Virus record (IMG/VR): IMGVR_UViG_3300020467_000034
Location: 1 to 27,350 of that record
DNA length: 27,350 nt
Reading direction: 5' to 3' (one strand)
Source: a virus
The notes beneath the pieces were generated by a model. The model had not been told where the DNA came from, did not search any database, and saw nothing but the letters and a program-made list of their open reading frames with translations. Below are positions 1 through 8,373 of the stretch, piece by piece. The position numbers and the translations under genes were made by a program. Each line of letters opens with the position of its first letter. Position 1 is the first letter of the stretch.

Positions 1-1060
1 CATTAAGAGCAGGTGTGTAATCAAGTACACCAGCCATTGTCAATGCAGAAGCAACGTCTGCAGAGCACATGATGATGTTACCCTTTCCGCGACGAGTTCT
101 TTGTGCGATTCTGTTAGCATCTCTTTCGATCTGGAACAGAAGACCCTTAAACTTCTCAACTGACCAACGACCATTACTGTCGATGTCTAAGTCAAATATA
201 CCAGCACTTGCAGTGTTTTCTACAGCACCTTGCTCTGCAACCTTGTAGATAGTTCTGATAACTTCTCTGTTAATTTCAGCAAGTATCTCAGTACTAAGGA
301 TGTTAGCAAGTTCTGCTTCTGCATTAAGACCGTGAATTGCCTTAAGGTCTTGAGCAAGCTCTAGTGAGTACTCAGCCTTGAGGGCTCTGGACTTAGCAGT
401 AACGGTGACCTTCTCGATTGAGAATGCCATCTGGTTGAATAGATCACCAGCACCACTACCTAAGTTCTCAGCATCACCTGTTACCATGCCTTGACCGACA
501 TCATAACCTACAGAAGATGCAGATCCAACGGGGTTAAGTGCAGCAGGGTTTGTACCAGACTGTGCAGTTGTACCCATACCAGCAGTAACATCAGTGAAAC
601 CTGCAGTTTCATTGAATCCGTCATCCTGACCAGAGAATGCGGTATCTGCTTCGTTGTAGAATGCCTCGTCACCACCCATAGTCTTGTACTTACTACGCAT
701 TGCGAAGATAAGACCAGTAGGACCAGACATTGGCTGAACACCAGCAAGGTCGTAAGCAACCAAGTTAGGCATTGAACGTCTAATTAGTGAAATTAGAACG
801 GGGTCAAAACCAGCTTGATGACCAGCAGCGTTAGCACTACCACCAAAACCACCTGAATTACCAGCGGTGTTTGCGTGGTTAGTTGGAACAGCTTCGCTCA
901 ATACTCCTTGATCGAATGCCTGTTCGTCTCTTAAAAATTTCTCTTGGTTTTCTAGCAGGACAGCGGTTACAGATCTACGATGTGCATCTTTGATCGGATC
1001 AATCCCCTCATAGTCTAGGAGAGGAGCCCACTTTTCCTGCAATTGTTCTGATTGGAACAT
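1..1060 (-). CDS. gp23: Major capsid protein gp23 (3' end missing at the window edge)
   Basis: This gene encodes the T4-type major head protein that forms the hexamers of the capsid shell. I translated it by hand: it starts with MFQSEQLQEKW at an ATG at 1060-1058 and stays open to base 1, giving 353 complete codons; cyanophage homologues are about 460 residues, so roughly the last quarter is outside. The segments KDAHRRSVTAVLLENQEKFL (residues 25-44), SLIRRSMPNLVAYDLAGVQPMSGPTG and ADVASAL..AGVLDYTPALN near the edge are typical of gp23 of marine T4-like phages. The N-terminal part is the propeptide that gp21 removes; LSE at residues 54-56 followed by Ala fits the (I/L)xE cleavage rule. It lies 41 bases after gp22. 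I see no late-promoter core and no clear Shine-Dalgarno sequence in front of it. The identification is firm. Confidence 0.96.
   Translation of the reverse strand, partial: MFQSEQLQEKWAPLLDYEGIDPIKDAHRRSVTAVLLENQEKFLRDEQAFDQGVLSEAVPTNHANTAGNSGGFGGSANAAGHQAGFDPVLISLIRRSMPNLVAYDLAGVQPMSGPTGLIFAMRSKYKTMGGDEAFYNEADTAFSGQDDGFNETAGFTDVTAGMGTTAQSGTNPAALNPVGSASSVGYDVGQGMVTGDAENLGSGAGDLFNQMAFSIEKVTVTAKSRALKAEYSLELAQDLKAIHGLNAEAELANILSTEILAEINREVIRTIYKVAEQGAVENTASAGIFDLDIDSNGRWSVEKFKGLLFQIERDANRIAQRTRRGKGNIIMCSADVASALTMAGVLDYTPALN
887..898 (-). other. Predicted gp21 cleavage site in gp23
   Basis: The peptide L-S-E|A lies at gp23 residues 54-57, with the Glu codon at 895-893. T4 gp21 cuts after the Glu of (I/L)xE motifs, and T4 gp23 is cut after residue 65, just before an Ala. 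The position and residues match, and the Gly/Ala/Asn-rich segment that follows would become the N-terminal arm of the mature capsid protein. The site is predicted by analogy, not shown. Confidence 0.55.
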
Positions 1061-1101
1061 TTGCTTTTAAAATAGTGTTTGCGTTTGATTAATTATTAAA
1101 A

Positions 1102-2202
1102 TCAGTTTTTAGCAACTGCTGAAAGAGTTTTCAGATAAGCAGCCATTCCACCAGAATGAGTTACTGGTGCAGAGTCTACTCCTTCCGAGAGAGTTTCAGT
1201 TGATGTTGCTTTTGAAGATTTGCCTGTAGGGAAATAAGATTCCTTAAGCATCTCCAATTTTTCACGATATTGGTTTTCACTTTCAAACTCTACACTTTCG
1301 GAAAGTGAAGCGAGCTTTTCTTTCTGAGTGGACGCTAATCCTTCAGAAACTGAATCAAGAATTCCATCAGCAACAGACTCAGAAAGTCTACTATTTAATG
1401 AAATATTTTTCTCGATTTGCTCATTGAGCTTGGTTTCCATGTCATCTAGTTTTTCTACCATACTCTCTAATACATCATACTTATCTTCAGGGATTGTTAC
1501 ATAATGTTCTTCAAAGAGACCTTTCATTCCACTAAGGAATGATTCGGTCAATTCTGTTTTAAGTCCGTGCTCAATAGCTAGTTCATTCTCAGTGAACCAT
1601 TCTTCTGAGACGTACTCTAGATAAGAGTCAACTCTATTACCGAGTTCCTCTTTAGCTTCTGCTACTCTACCAGCAACTTTTTCTTCGTACTGTGCTTCAA
1701 GGTTTTCTTTAATTTCCTTAACCTTGGTCTTGAGAGCAGCTTCAAAGATTGTCTTAGCTTTTTCTTTGAATTCTTCTGAAAGTTCTTCGCCACCTAGAAG
1801 TGCATTAACATCTTCTTCGACGTTTAACTCTTCCTCTTCTACTGTTTCCTCTTCTGCAACTACTTCATCAGTAGTTACTTCTTCTTCTTCAATTACAGGT
1901 GCTTCAATTTCTTCCTCTTCCTTTTTAAGCTTAGGCATTGCTTGATCTCCAGGTTTTGCACCTTTATTAACAACATCCTTAACTTGCTTAAGGGTAGCAC
2001 CAGGTGTTTTTAACTTAGCCGAATCATCATCGGTTTTGTAATTTTCTGGTGTAGGACCGCCCAAATCTTCGACTGGAACTAATCCTTGAGGAGGATTTTG
2101 TAACTTACCCATAGCTTCTGCTGGCTTTGCATTCGCATTAACCGCAGTCTTGGATTGCGTTACGGCCTCTTCCATTTCTTGTAATTTCTTGCCACGAGAC
2201 AT
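1102..2202 (-). CDS. gp22: Prohead core scaffolding protein gp22
   Basis: This is the 366-residue main scaffold of the prohead core, around which gp23 assembles and which gp21 later degrades. The N-terminal half is low complexity: a Lys/Pro/Ala-rich start, then a strongly acidic stretch (about residues 95-140) of runs such as EEEEIEAP and EETVEEEELN. From about residue 145 to 300 it is charged and helical with coiled-coil character (for example KEIKENLEAQYEEKVAG), which suits a core protein. The C-terminus is Ser/Thr-rich and ends MAAYLKTLSAVAKN. T4 gp22 is 269 residues, so this one is longer, mainly because of the acidic region. Many (I/L)xE sites are present, as expected of a gp21 substrate. 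It has a GGAGAG Shine-Dalgarno and its own late promoter at 2239-2245. Position between gp21 and gp23 supports the call. Confidence 0.9.
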   Translation of the reverse strand: MSRGKKLQEMEEAVTQSKTAVNANAKPAEAMGKLQNPPQGLVPVEDLGGPTPENYKTDDDSAKLKTPGATLKQVKDVVNKGAKPGDQAMPKLKKEEEEIEAPVIEEEEVTTDEVVAEEETVEEEELNVEEDVNALLGGEELSEEFKEKAKTIFEAALKTKVKEIKENLEAQYEEKVAGRVAEAKEELGNRVDSYLEYVSEEWFTENELAIEHGLKTELTESFLSGMKGLFEEHYVTIPEDKYDVLESMVEKLDDMETKLNEQIEKNISLNSRLSESVADGILDSVSEGLASTQKEKLASLSESVEFESENQYREKLEMLKESYFPTGKSSKATSTETLSEGVDSAPVTHSGGMAAYLKTLSAVAKN

Positions 2203-2238
2203 TTTGGTAACTCTCCGATTTCCTGTAATTAAATCCTG

Positions 2239-2245
2239 TATTTAT
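2239..2245 (-). promoter_or_regulatory. Late promoter core upstream of gp22
   Basis: On the minus strand the sequence reads AATAAATACA, matching the T4-type late core TATAAATA in seven of eight positions. It is in the short gap between gp21 and gp22, 37 bases before the gp22 ATG. A sigma-gp55-type factor would read it; this is by analogy with T4 and cyanophage late promoters. Confidence 0.68.
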
Positions 2246-2254
2246 TTAGATAAA

Positions 2255-2905
2255 TTATATATTTGATAAGAAATCGTTAAACAAACTCAATTTTTGTTCG
2301 TCTAACTTCTTCTGATCAACTAATGTATTGATTGTTTTGTATGTTTTAGTTGCATACTTCTCTCGAAGAATACCACCATCCCAAACCCAATCTTTTCCTT
2401 CCATAATTCCTGAGACAAATGCGTCAGGTGCAGAAGGATCAGCAACTATATCAGCAGCAGTTGCTAAGGTAAAATCTTCTCCTACAATATTAACTCCTTC
2501 TCTTGTTTGTTGTAAGGAACCAATACCTCTTGAAGAAACACCAAGTTTAACACCTTCATCTAATAATGAAGATGCAATTTTACCCATTGGTGTACCCAGA
2601 ATTTTTGCTTTTCCTATAAAATTAGAACCATTTTCTTTCAAAGATACAATCTTATGAGAAACACGATCTAAATTTACAGTTGGACCTTCTGGATGTCCCA
2701 ACTCACCAAGTGCTCTACCTGCATGAATATGATTCTCACTGTAACGAGAGACTTCACGACGTAGAGTTTCCATTGGATACATACGACCATTACGGTTCTT
2801 TATGTCTCCTTGTAGAAAAACCCCTTCAATATAAAGAGATTTTTTACCGTTGCGATTTTCAACGATAAATTCTACGTTTTCTATTTCTTCTCTAATGAGT
2901 TTCAT
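2255..2905 (-). CDS. gp21: Prohead core protease gp21
   Basis: This 216-residue protein is the head maturation serine protease that cleaves gp23 and scaffold proteins before DNA packaging. It belongs to the family with a herpesvirus-assemblin-like fold. The catalytic His is visible in GELGHP (His71) and the nucleophile Ser in LGVSSRG (Ser124 or Ser125). Other typical parts are IEGVFLQGDIKNRNGRMYP (residues 26-44), GKAKILGTPMGKI and the C-terminal FVSGIMEGKDWVWDGG. Length equals that of T4 gp21 (about 212). Its ATG overlaps the stop of the preceding 188-residue gene in TGATG, so translation is probably coupled. Both catalytic residues are present, so I expect it to be active. Confidence 0.96.
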   Translation of the reverse strand: MKLIREEIENVEFIVENRNGKKSLYIEGVFLQGDIKNRNGRMYPMETLRREVSRYSENHIHAGRALGELGHPEGPTVNLDRVSHKIVSLKENGSNFIGKAKILGTPMGKIASSLLDEGVKLGVSSRGIGSLQQTREGVNIVGEDFTLATAADIVADPSAPDAFVSGIMEGKDWVWDGGILREKYATKTYKTINTLVDQKKLDEQKLSLFNDFLSNI

Positions 2906-3471
2906 CAGGCTTCCCCAGTAATTTGAATCTGTTGAATATAAACATTACCAGAACCAGTGTCATTTTTTGCAGCAACTTTGAAAGAGTTTCTTAATGCTCC
3001 ATCATTGTCACTCCATGCAGTTTTTATACCACTCGTATCAGCTTGTAGTTTAATTCTCGATGAGAAATAACCACCAACGTTGGCAGAATTATAAACCTCA
3101 CTCACAGGAACATGACTAATTGTGTCTGCATAATATCCACAAGTAGCACCTGAACTAACTACCAAACTAACATAATCACCAGGTTGATATGGTGATGAAG
3201 TTCCTTGAGGAAAATCAATTAAAGTAGTAGTTCCAGTTGTTACACCAACTACTTTTGCGGATGTATTACTGCTTGCTAATACACCCGAAGTACCATTTGG
3301 TATTGCGTAATTAGCAGTAGTAGCAACAGGTTCAGTTCCAATCGCAACAAAAGTATTTGCTCCTAAAGAAGTAATTCTAAGAGCAGTAGATTTTCCTTGT
3401 ATTGCTGTAGATTTAGCTGATGTTCCTGACGTTGCAAAAGTAACACCATTCTCAACTGGTCTATGAGTCAT
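2905..3471 (-). CDS. Probable head structural or decoration protein (188 residues)
   Basis: I do not recognise an exact T4 counterpart. The protein is Ser/Thr/Gly/Val-rich with few charged residues and looks all-beta. Its N-terminal half has the pattern STALRITSLGANTFVAIGTE followed by ANYAIPNGTSGVLAS, which resembles small beta-sandwich domains found in phage head or tail decoration proteins. A GVTTGTTT peptide follows, and the C-terminus ends VYIQQIQITGEA. No signal peptide or membrane segment is visible. It sits where T4 has gp68, between the gp67-like gene and gp21, yet it is not like the charged, helical core protein gp68. Two late-promoter cores precede it and its stop overlaps the gp21 start. 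A role on or in the capsid is inferred from position and composition only. Confidence 0.72.
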   Translation of the reverse strand: MTHRPVENGVTFATSGTSAKSTAIQGKSTALRITSLGANTFVAIGTEPVATTANYAIPNGTSGVLASSNTSAKVVGVTTGTTTLIDFPQGTSSPYQPGDYVSLVVSSGATCGYYADTISHVPVSEVYNSANVGGYFSSRIKLQADTSGIKTAWSDNDGALRNSFKVAAKNDTGSGNVYIQQIQITGEA

Positions 3472-3490
3472 TATTCTTGGCAGTCCATTT

Positions 3491-3508
3491 TATTTATTAG
3501 TTATTTAT
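3491..3508 (-). promoter_or_regulatory. Tandem late promoter cores upstream of the 188-residue gene and gp21
   Basis: Two copies of AATAAATA lie 11 bases apart on the minus strand (cores 3502-3508 and 3491-3497), 31 and 20 bases before the ATG at 3471. The nearer copy leaves a short leader, and either could start the transcript for the coupled 188-residue gene and gp21. The match to the T4 late consensus is seven of eight in each. Confidence 0.65.
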
Positions 3509-3511
3509 TAA

Positions 3512-3727
3512 TTATTGTTCCTCATCAGTTTCTACCTCATCAACCTCATCTTCAGATGAAGCTTCGATTTCTGATTCTTCTTCAGAATCTCCAAAAAGTG
3601 ACGATGCAACAGATGATTTATAACCATCTATTTTATCTGCCGACTTTGCATAAAGCATATCTTTTAACTTGTCACTGATCTGAGAAGGACTTTCATCCGA
3701 CACAATCATATCCATTAATTCATCCAT
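3512..3727 (-). CDS. gp67: Prohead core protein, gp67-like
   Basis: This is a 71-residue acidic protein directly after the portal gene, the place of T4 gene 67. T4 gp67 is a small (80-residue), acidic internal core protein that helps set head shape and is cut by gp21. Here the N-terminal part, with SDESPSQISDKLKDMLYAKS (residues 10-29) and DGYKSSVASSLFGD, looks helical, and the last third is a run of Glu, Asp and Ser (EEESEIEASSEDEVDEVETD). The N-terminal pattern matches what I know of the gp67-like proteins of marine T4-like phages. Its own late promoter lies at 3758-3764. The weak point is that small acidic proteins are hard to assign by sequence; gene order carries much of the weight. Confidence 0.75.
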   Translation of the reverse strand: MDELMDMIVSDESPSQISDKLKDMLYAKSADKIDGYKSSVASSLFGDSEEESEIEASSEDEVDEVETDEEQ

Positions 3728-3757
3728 AATTCTGTGTGTTCAATAACTAACCTGTTT

Positions 3758-3764
3758 TATTTAT
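3758..3764 (-). promoter_or_regulatory. Late promoter core at the gp20 stop codon
   Basis: The minus strand reads TGATAAATAAAAC. The core GATAAATA overlaps the TGA stop of gp20 (3766-3764) and lies 31 bases before the gp67-like ATG at 3727. Confidence 0.68.
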
Positions 3765-5428
3765 CAAATTTCTCCACCCTTGGGCATTTCTGCCTGTTTT
3801 GCGCTAGGTTCTGGAGCTCCTGGCTCCATTATTTGAGCACCAAGAGCACCACCTATTGAAGGATCCATCATTGGTTCACCAGTAGTTGGATCGATTGTCA
3901 TCATTGCTGGATCTGGTATAGTTCCATCTGCAATTTCCTGTTCAATGATCTTATCCTGTTCTAGTATCTCTTCATCTGTCTGACGAAGTACTTTACGACG
4001 AATATAATCCTGAGAGTAATATTTACCAATATATGGTTCAGCAGTCGCAGCTAAATTAAGTCTTTCAGTTAACAATTCAGACTCTTTTAGTTCTGAGAAA
4101 TGATTATCATATAAGAAATCATACTGAATATGTTCACTCATCATATCCCAATCTTCAGTAGTGATGATATTCTTAAGAAGTAATTGAGTTTTAAGCATGT
4201 CACTAAACAATGCTGAAAATCTTTTTCTTAAACGTCCAACAAATTTGCTGAATTTAATCTCATCTCTTAATATCTCAGATGATCTTCCTAAATTAAAACC
4301 ACTATCACCACCAATTCTAGATGGTGGAACATTTAATGATTTGTATAATTTTTCTTGGAAATACTTAATATCAGTAATTTCTCCTAAGTTTTGTCCACCT
4401 GGAAGTGTAGTAATTTCTGTTCCTCTACCACCTTCTCTACGTGGCAACCAGAAATCTTCCAGCATACTCATGTATTTTTTATCATCTTTAATCTCACCAG
4501 TATCAGCATTATACACAAGCTTGTTACGATAACGCATCATAACATCACGAAGATATTGCTCTGATTTAACCTTTGGAAGATTACCTACATCAATATAAAA
4601 TATTCTTCTTTCTGGAGCACGAGATAATCTGTAAATAACCAGACTATCCTCAATCATTCTAAGTTGATTAAGTGCTTTAATTGCTTTATTTAAATATGAA
4701 AGAGTTGATCCTTTGTTCCTATCAACCAATCCAGATGTGCAATATGCAATAGAATCTTTAGTAAATTTAATTCCTTTTTGCCCACCTGTCATACTAGATG
4801 GGTTTTGTGTAGGGAAATTTGCTTTTGGAGTATATAAAAAGTATTCTTCTATTTGAGGAAACTCATAATCCATAGGATTATCAGTGTTTATATTCGAAAG
4901 TCTATTCTTATCTTGCTTAACTGCTTGCCTCACATAACGCATTTTCATTGCGTCAATGTATCTTAATTCTTGAATACCCTCTTCTGGTTTCTTTAAATCA
5001 ATTACTTTATGGTAATATAATCTACCATCTACATACCAATTTCTATAAATTTCGTGAGCTTTAGTTTGAAAATCTAATAAATCTAGAATATTTTTAAACT
5101 CTTCTCTTATCTTATTCTTAATACCATCACTTGCATTTAAGTTTGAAAGTTCAATCTCAACAGGAGAATCATTAGTATCAGAAACAATTGCTTCATTTAC
5201 AACATCTTCAATAGCACTATCACACTCTGGGTGTAATGCCATCTCACGATAACGCTTAATTAAATCAAATTCTGTACGATATATTCCTTCTATATCAACA
5301 TAAGAACCAAAAAAACCACTAGTCAAATAGTGATCAAACCCGTCCTCCTTATTAGGAGGTACGGGAGAGACCGTGCTAGGTGACAGTGGTTCTGTGTCCT
5401 CTATCGAGAACCCAAATAACTTAGCCAT
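3764..5428 (-). CDS. gp20: Portal vertex protein gp20
   Basis: This 554-residue protein forms the dodecameric portal through which DNA enters and leaves the head; it docks the gp16/gp17 motor during packaging and the neck later. It shows the gp20 pattern from end to end: FDLIKRYREMALHPECDSAI (about residues 55-74) with EDVVNEAIV after it, the wing/stem region ELRYIDAMKMRYVR, SYLNKAIKALNQLRMIEDSL, YRLSRAPERRIFYIDVGNLP, and the C-terminal crown region FNLGRSSEILRDEIKFSKFV. T4 gp20 is 524 residues, so the length is normal. The last 50 residues are Pro/Met/Gly-rich and probably flexible. There is no good Shine-Dalgarno before the ATG, but a CTAAATA late core lies at 5448-5454. gp20 is the standard marker gene for marine myovirus diversity, and the call is firm. 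Confidence 0.97.
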   Translation of the reverse strand: MAKLFGFSIEDTEPLSPSTVSPVPPNKEDGFDHYLTSGFFGSYVDIEGIYRTEFDLIKRYREMALHPECDSAIEDVVNEAIVSDTNDSPVEIELSNLNASDGIKNKIREEFKNILDLLDFQTKAHEIYRNWYVDGRLYYHKVIDLKKPEEGIQELRYIDAMKMRYVRQAVKQDKNRLSNINTDNPMDYEFPQIEEYFLYTPKANFPTQNPSSMTGGQKGIKFTKDSIAYCTSGLVDRNKGSTLSYLNKAIKALNQLRMIEDSLVIYRLSRAPERRIFYIDVGNLPKVKSEQYLRDVMMRYRNKLVYNADTGEIKDDKKYMSMLEDFWLPRREGGRGTEITTLPGGQNLGEITDIKYFQEKLYKSLNVPPSRIGGDSGFNLGRSSEILRDEIKFSKFVGRLRKRFSALFSDMLKTQLLLKNIITTEDWDMMSEHIQYDFLYDNHFSELKESELLTERLNLAATAEPYIGKYYSQDYIRRKVLRQTDEEILEQDKIIEQEIADGTIPDPAMMTIDPTTGEPMMDPSIGGALGAQIMEPGAPEPSAKQAEMPKGGEI

Positions 5429-5447
5429 AATTATTGTATCTTTCTTC

Positions 5448-5454
5448 TATTTAG
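5448..5454 (-). promoter_or_regulatory. Late promoter core upstream of gp20
   Basis: The minus strand reads GGCTAAATAGAAG in the 40-base gap between gp19 and gp20, 20 bases before the gp20 ATG. The CTAAATA form differs from T4 at one base but recurs at three sites in this window. Confidence 0.58.
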
Positions 5455-5468
5455 CCTGGTTTTCAAAC

Positions 5469-6092
5469 CTACTGAACTGGATAGTAGTAGTTTACAGCAA
5501 AGTCAACAGTAAATTCTTCAATAGTATTTTCTGTATCATAAGATAAATCAATAGCAGAAACAGCAGTTGGGAATATATCCTCAAACCTATATTGTGCTAA
5601 TGGGGTAAGAGTATTACCATCACCTGGAGCACCCTTATCTTCACCTTGCGTACCAGATTTAGATCTACCTAATTGGTAAACATCTCCACTACCCATATAT
5701 GAAGAAGGTTCAGTTAGTCCTGATGCATCTCCATATTGAGCAATATTTTGAGCCCAATTTTCAAATACTTTCCTAAATCGGAAGTTTTCATCGTTAATAA
5801 TAGTTACTGTCCAAGGATCAATAGTCCTATCTCCAGCAACTTTCAATAAACGTCCTCTGAATGGAATTTCTATTGATGCTACATTAGAAGCTGGCAATGA
5901 AGCAGCTTTGCACATAAATCTAAATTCAGTACCATCCCAATCAGTATCACCTCCAAGTTTTTGAAGGTTTTCTGTTATACCATCTGGTAAAGTTACGTTA
6001 ACTTCAAACAGATTGGGTCTTGCACCACCACCTGTTAGTTGTGATTTAAAATCCGAAATGGATCTTACTTTTATTGCCTCGTTCTGAGCCAT
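5469..6092 (-). CDS. gp19: Tail tube protein gp19
   Basis: This 207-residue protein is the subunit of the inner tail tube, stacked as hexamers inside the sheath. The N-terminal SDFKSQLTGGGARPNLFEVN (residues 13-32), the phrase FMCKAASLPASNVASIEIPF (about residues 59-78), RTIDPWTVTIINDENFRFRK and the closing EFTVDFAVNYYYPVQ are the usual signature of T4-type gp19. T4 gp19 is 163 residues; the extra length is an insertion around residues 120-165 (SSYMGSGDVYQLGRSKSGTQ and on), a loop that probably lies on the tube surface. It has the strongest Shine-Dalgarno of the window (AAAGGAGGAA, ten bases before the ATG) and a late core at 6114-6120, consistent with a protein needed in many copies. Confidence 0.95.
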   Translation of the reverse strand: MAQNEAIKVRSISDFKSQLTGGGARPNLFEVNVTLPDGITENLQKLGGDTDWDGTEFRFMCKAASLPASNVASIEIPFRGRLLKVAGDRTIDPWTVTIINDENFRFRKVFENWAQNIAQYGDASGLTEPSSYMGSGDVYQLGRSKSGTQGEDKGAPGDGNTLTPLAQYRFEDIFPTAVSAIDLSYDTENTIEEFTVDFAVNYYYPVQ

Positions 6093-6113
6093 TTTTTAGG
6101 TTCCTCCTTTTGT

Positions 6114-6120
6114 TATTTAT
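6114..6120 (-). promoter_or_regulatory. Late promoter core upstream of gp19
   Basis: The minus strand reads CAATAAATAACA in the 37-base gap after gp18, 22 bases before the gp19 ATG and just ahead of the AGGAGG site at 6103-6109. Confidence 0.68.
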
Positions 6121-6129
6121 TGATTTAAA

Positions 6130-8289
6130 TTAAACTCGACCTGCTACTTCCTCGAAGCTAACACCAGTACGTGTAGCAACAAAGGTAAGAGTAACATAGT
6201 TGATTGACTTAGCAGGCTTCAGGAAGATGTCTGCTCTGAACTCATTATTATCAATAACGTCAGGTGTGTTATTTGTGGTATCACATATAACAACGAACCC
6301 ATAAAGACCTCGTTTTGCCTGAATATCACGTAGATATGGTTCAACGATATTTACAAAGTTTGCTCTTGTAACCTCATCATTAAGTTCAAAGAGTTGTGCT
6401 TGTGCAGCTTTCTCTAATGATTGTTCAATTGTAAGGAACAATCTACGAACATTAATGCGATCAAATGCTGATGCATATCCAAGACCTGTCTTATCACCGA
6501 ACAAGAGAATACCTGTTCCTGGTTGATTAGAGATTGCGTTAACCCTTAAAGGATAAAGAATATCTCTTTGCTCCTTATCAGGATTGTATGCAAGTTTGAT
6601 TGCATTATTTAGGATTCCTCTTTGCTGTCCAGCAGGAGAGAACCAAGGATAAGAGTTTACACTTGTCCTTACCATTAAACCAGCAACGTCACCATTAGTT
6701 GCTATATAACGGAACTTATTATTAAATCTATCGTAAGTGTACTTATAACCACTATCAAATACTGCATAAGATGAAGATTGAATTGGTGAGAAGAATTCAA
6801 CAACATTATTTGTCTGAGTATCTGTGCTAGTTACATTAACTACGTCTGCTCTATGTGGAGAAATTGTTGCCATGCAATCTTTTCTCTTAGCAGCAATAGA
6901 AATCAAATGATTTGCTTTTGCTTGTGAATGTGTCTTCTTAGCAAGACCAGGACCACCTATTAGATAATCTACTGCAATCTCATCTTTGTTAGCAAAGAGA
7001 TTGTAAGAAGTCTTAAGATCCCCTAAATCTGCTGTAAATCCACCAGTAGCAGAGTAATCAACACCACCTGTAAGGGTATAAGTTGTATTACCAATAACGT
7101 TATAAGTTACTCCTTGTGCATCTTGGTTCCATAGACCAGCAGCAGTTGTAATTCCAGTAAATCCAGAACTAAAACCAGATGCTAATGGTTTTATAGAATC
7201 AGATCCGTCAGAAGGATTGTCTCCTGCATACACATAAGCAGAATTATCAGCAATGCTATCTTTCCAGAATGATTTTGCTGGAGCATTTTCTGCAGAAACA
7301 CCATCCTTTGCTTTAGAAAGGTTGGTAAGAGACTCAAGAAGATTTCCTTGAATTCCTGTTACAGTACCAGTGTCATCAACAACTACAACATGAAGACCAT
7401 CGTTCTTACCTTGACGATCTAATGCATATTGTGATGTTGCTGGTTTTGGTGCAATAGATTTCCAGTAAACAGTAGAATTAGTTAATCCTAAAGTTTGCTG
7501 ATCATACCAGTCTTTAACAACTGCTTCTCCAGCACCTAAAGTGACAGTAGCAATACCAGCACCTGAACTGTTTATAACCTGAACTGCATTTCCTGGACGG
7601 AATGATCTTGCTTGATCTCTCTGAGCATATGTAACGTCAGTAGAAACACCAGCAGTGGTAACTCTACCTACAACTTTTACATTAATTGTATTAGTACCAA
7701 TTCCAGTAATAATACTCTTAAGGTATCCAGTGAAAGCAGTTGTATCTCCAGAACCAACAATTACTTGATTAGTAAGTGAAGTTGTTAATCCCATACCAAC
7801 AGAAACACCAGAAGTAGATCCGATAGTAACTGTTTGGTCTGCTGCATCATCAATCAAACAAACCTTTAAACTATTTGACCAAGATCCAGGAGTTTTGGCT
7901 GAAATACCCCATGTAACTGTGTCTGCTGAATAGTTATTTTGATAGTCATCATAGTTTTTAATTTTTAATGATGAACTACTTGCTCCAGTTCTTGTGCTAT
8001 TAGCATTATTAAGAGTTGATCCGTCAGTTCTTACAACTTTAAGAATACCACCATATGAAAGGAAAGATGATGCACCCATCCAATACTCATATTGAGCATC
8101 AGTGGAAAGTGGTTTTCCAAATGAATTGATTAGATCATCTTCTGTGGTTACGTTAATAGCTTCGTCAACTGGACCTATTGCAAATGGACCCGCAATTGCC
8201 CCAATGTTATCTAATACATTCTCAGCTCTTCCGACAGTAAGATCAACTTCTCTGGTTAATACACCTGGAGATAATTGAGGAGTCGCCAT
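6130..8289 (-). CDS. gp18: Contractile tail sheath protein gp18
   Basis: This 719-residue protein forms the contractile sheath around the tube and drives DNA injection. The N-terminus SPGVLTREVDLT (residues 7-18) and IGAIAGPFAIGPVDEA match the sheath family, as do the C-terminal parts LLFGDKTGLGYASAFDRINV, RRLFLTIEQSLEKAAQAQLF and the end YVTLTFVATRTGVSFEEVAG. These end regions carry the conserved core and the arms that link neighbouring subunits. The middle (about residues 90-420) is Thr/Gly/Ser-rich and variable, with short GVST and GITT peptides, and is probably the surface-exposed domain. T4 gp18 is 659 residues, so this is slightly longer. GGAG lies before the ATG and a late core at 8327-8333. 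Firm call. Confidence 0.97.
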   Translation of the reverse strand: MATPQLSPGVLTREVDLTVGRAENVLDNIGAIAGPFAIGPVDEAINVTTEDDLINSFGKPLSTDAQYEYWMGASSFLSYGGILKVVRTDGSTLNNANSTRTGASSSSLKIKNYDDYQNNYSADTVTWGISAKTPGSWSNSLKVCLIDDAADQTVTIGSTSGVSVGMGLTTSLTNQVIVGSGDTTAFTGYLKSIITGIGTNTINVKVVGRVTTAGVSTDVTYAQRDQARSFRPGNAVQVINSSGAGIATVTLGAGEAVVKDWYDQQTLGLTNSTVYWKSIAPKPATSQYALDRQGKNDGLHVVVVDDTGTVTGIQGNLLESLTNLSKAKDGVSAENAPAKSFWKDSIADNSAYVYAGDNPSDGSDSIKPLASGFSSGFTGITTAAGLWNQDAQGVTYNVIGNTTYTLTGGVDYSATGGFTADLGDLKTSYNLFANKDEIAVDYLIGGPGLAKKTHSQAKANHLISIAAKRKDCMATISPHRADVVNVTSTDTQTNNVVEFFSPIQSSSYAVFDSGYKYTYDRFNNKFRYIATNGDVAGLMVRTSVNSYPWFSPAGQQRGILNNAIKLAYNPDKEQRDILYPLRVNAISNQPGTGILLFGDKTGLGYASAFDRINVRRLFLTIEQSLEKAAQAQLFELNDEVTRANFVNIVEPYLRDIQAKRGLYGFVVICDTTNNTPDVIDNNEFRADIFLKPAKSINYVTLTFVATRTGVSFEEVAGRV

Positions 8290-8326
8290 GTTTTTTTTCT
8301 CCGAATTTCTCAGTTTATCTTGAAAT

Positions 8327-8333
8327 TATTTAT
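8327..8333 (-). promoter_or_regulatory. Late promoter core upstream of gp18
   Basis: The minus strand reads TTAATAAATAATT in the 84-base gap between the small two-CxxC gene and gp18, 38 bases before the gp18 ATG. No hairpin terminator is visible in the same gap. Confidence 0.68.
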
Positions 8334-8373
8334 TAATTGCAACTTTTTGAATGGGGAAATATGCCGTGAACAA

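Noticed and set aside
491-775. Plus-strand Cys/Thr-rich frame and an opposing minus frame inside gp23
   Set aside because: Both are out-of-frame shadows of the major capsid gene, whose own frame is conserved throughout.
8290-8373. Possible terminator or RNA gene in the gap before gp18
   Set aside because: I found no stable hairpin followed by a T run; only the late promoter core is supported.
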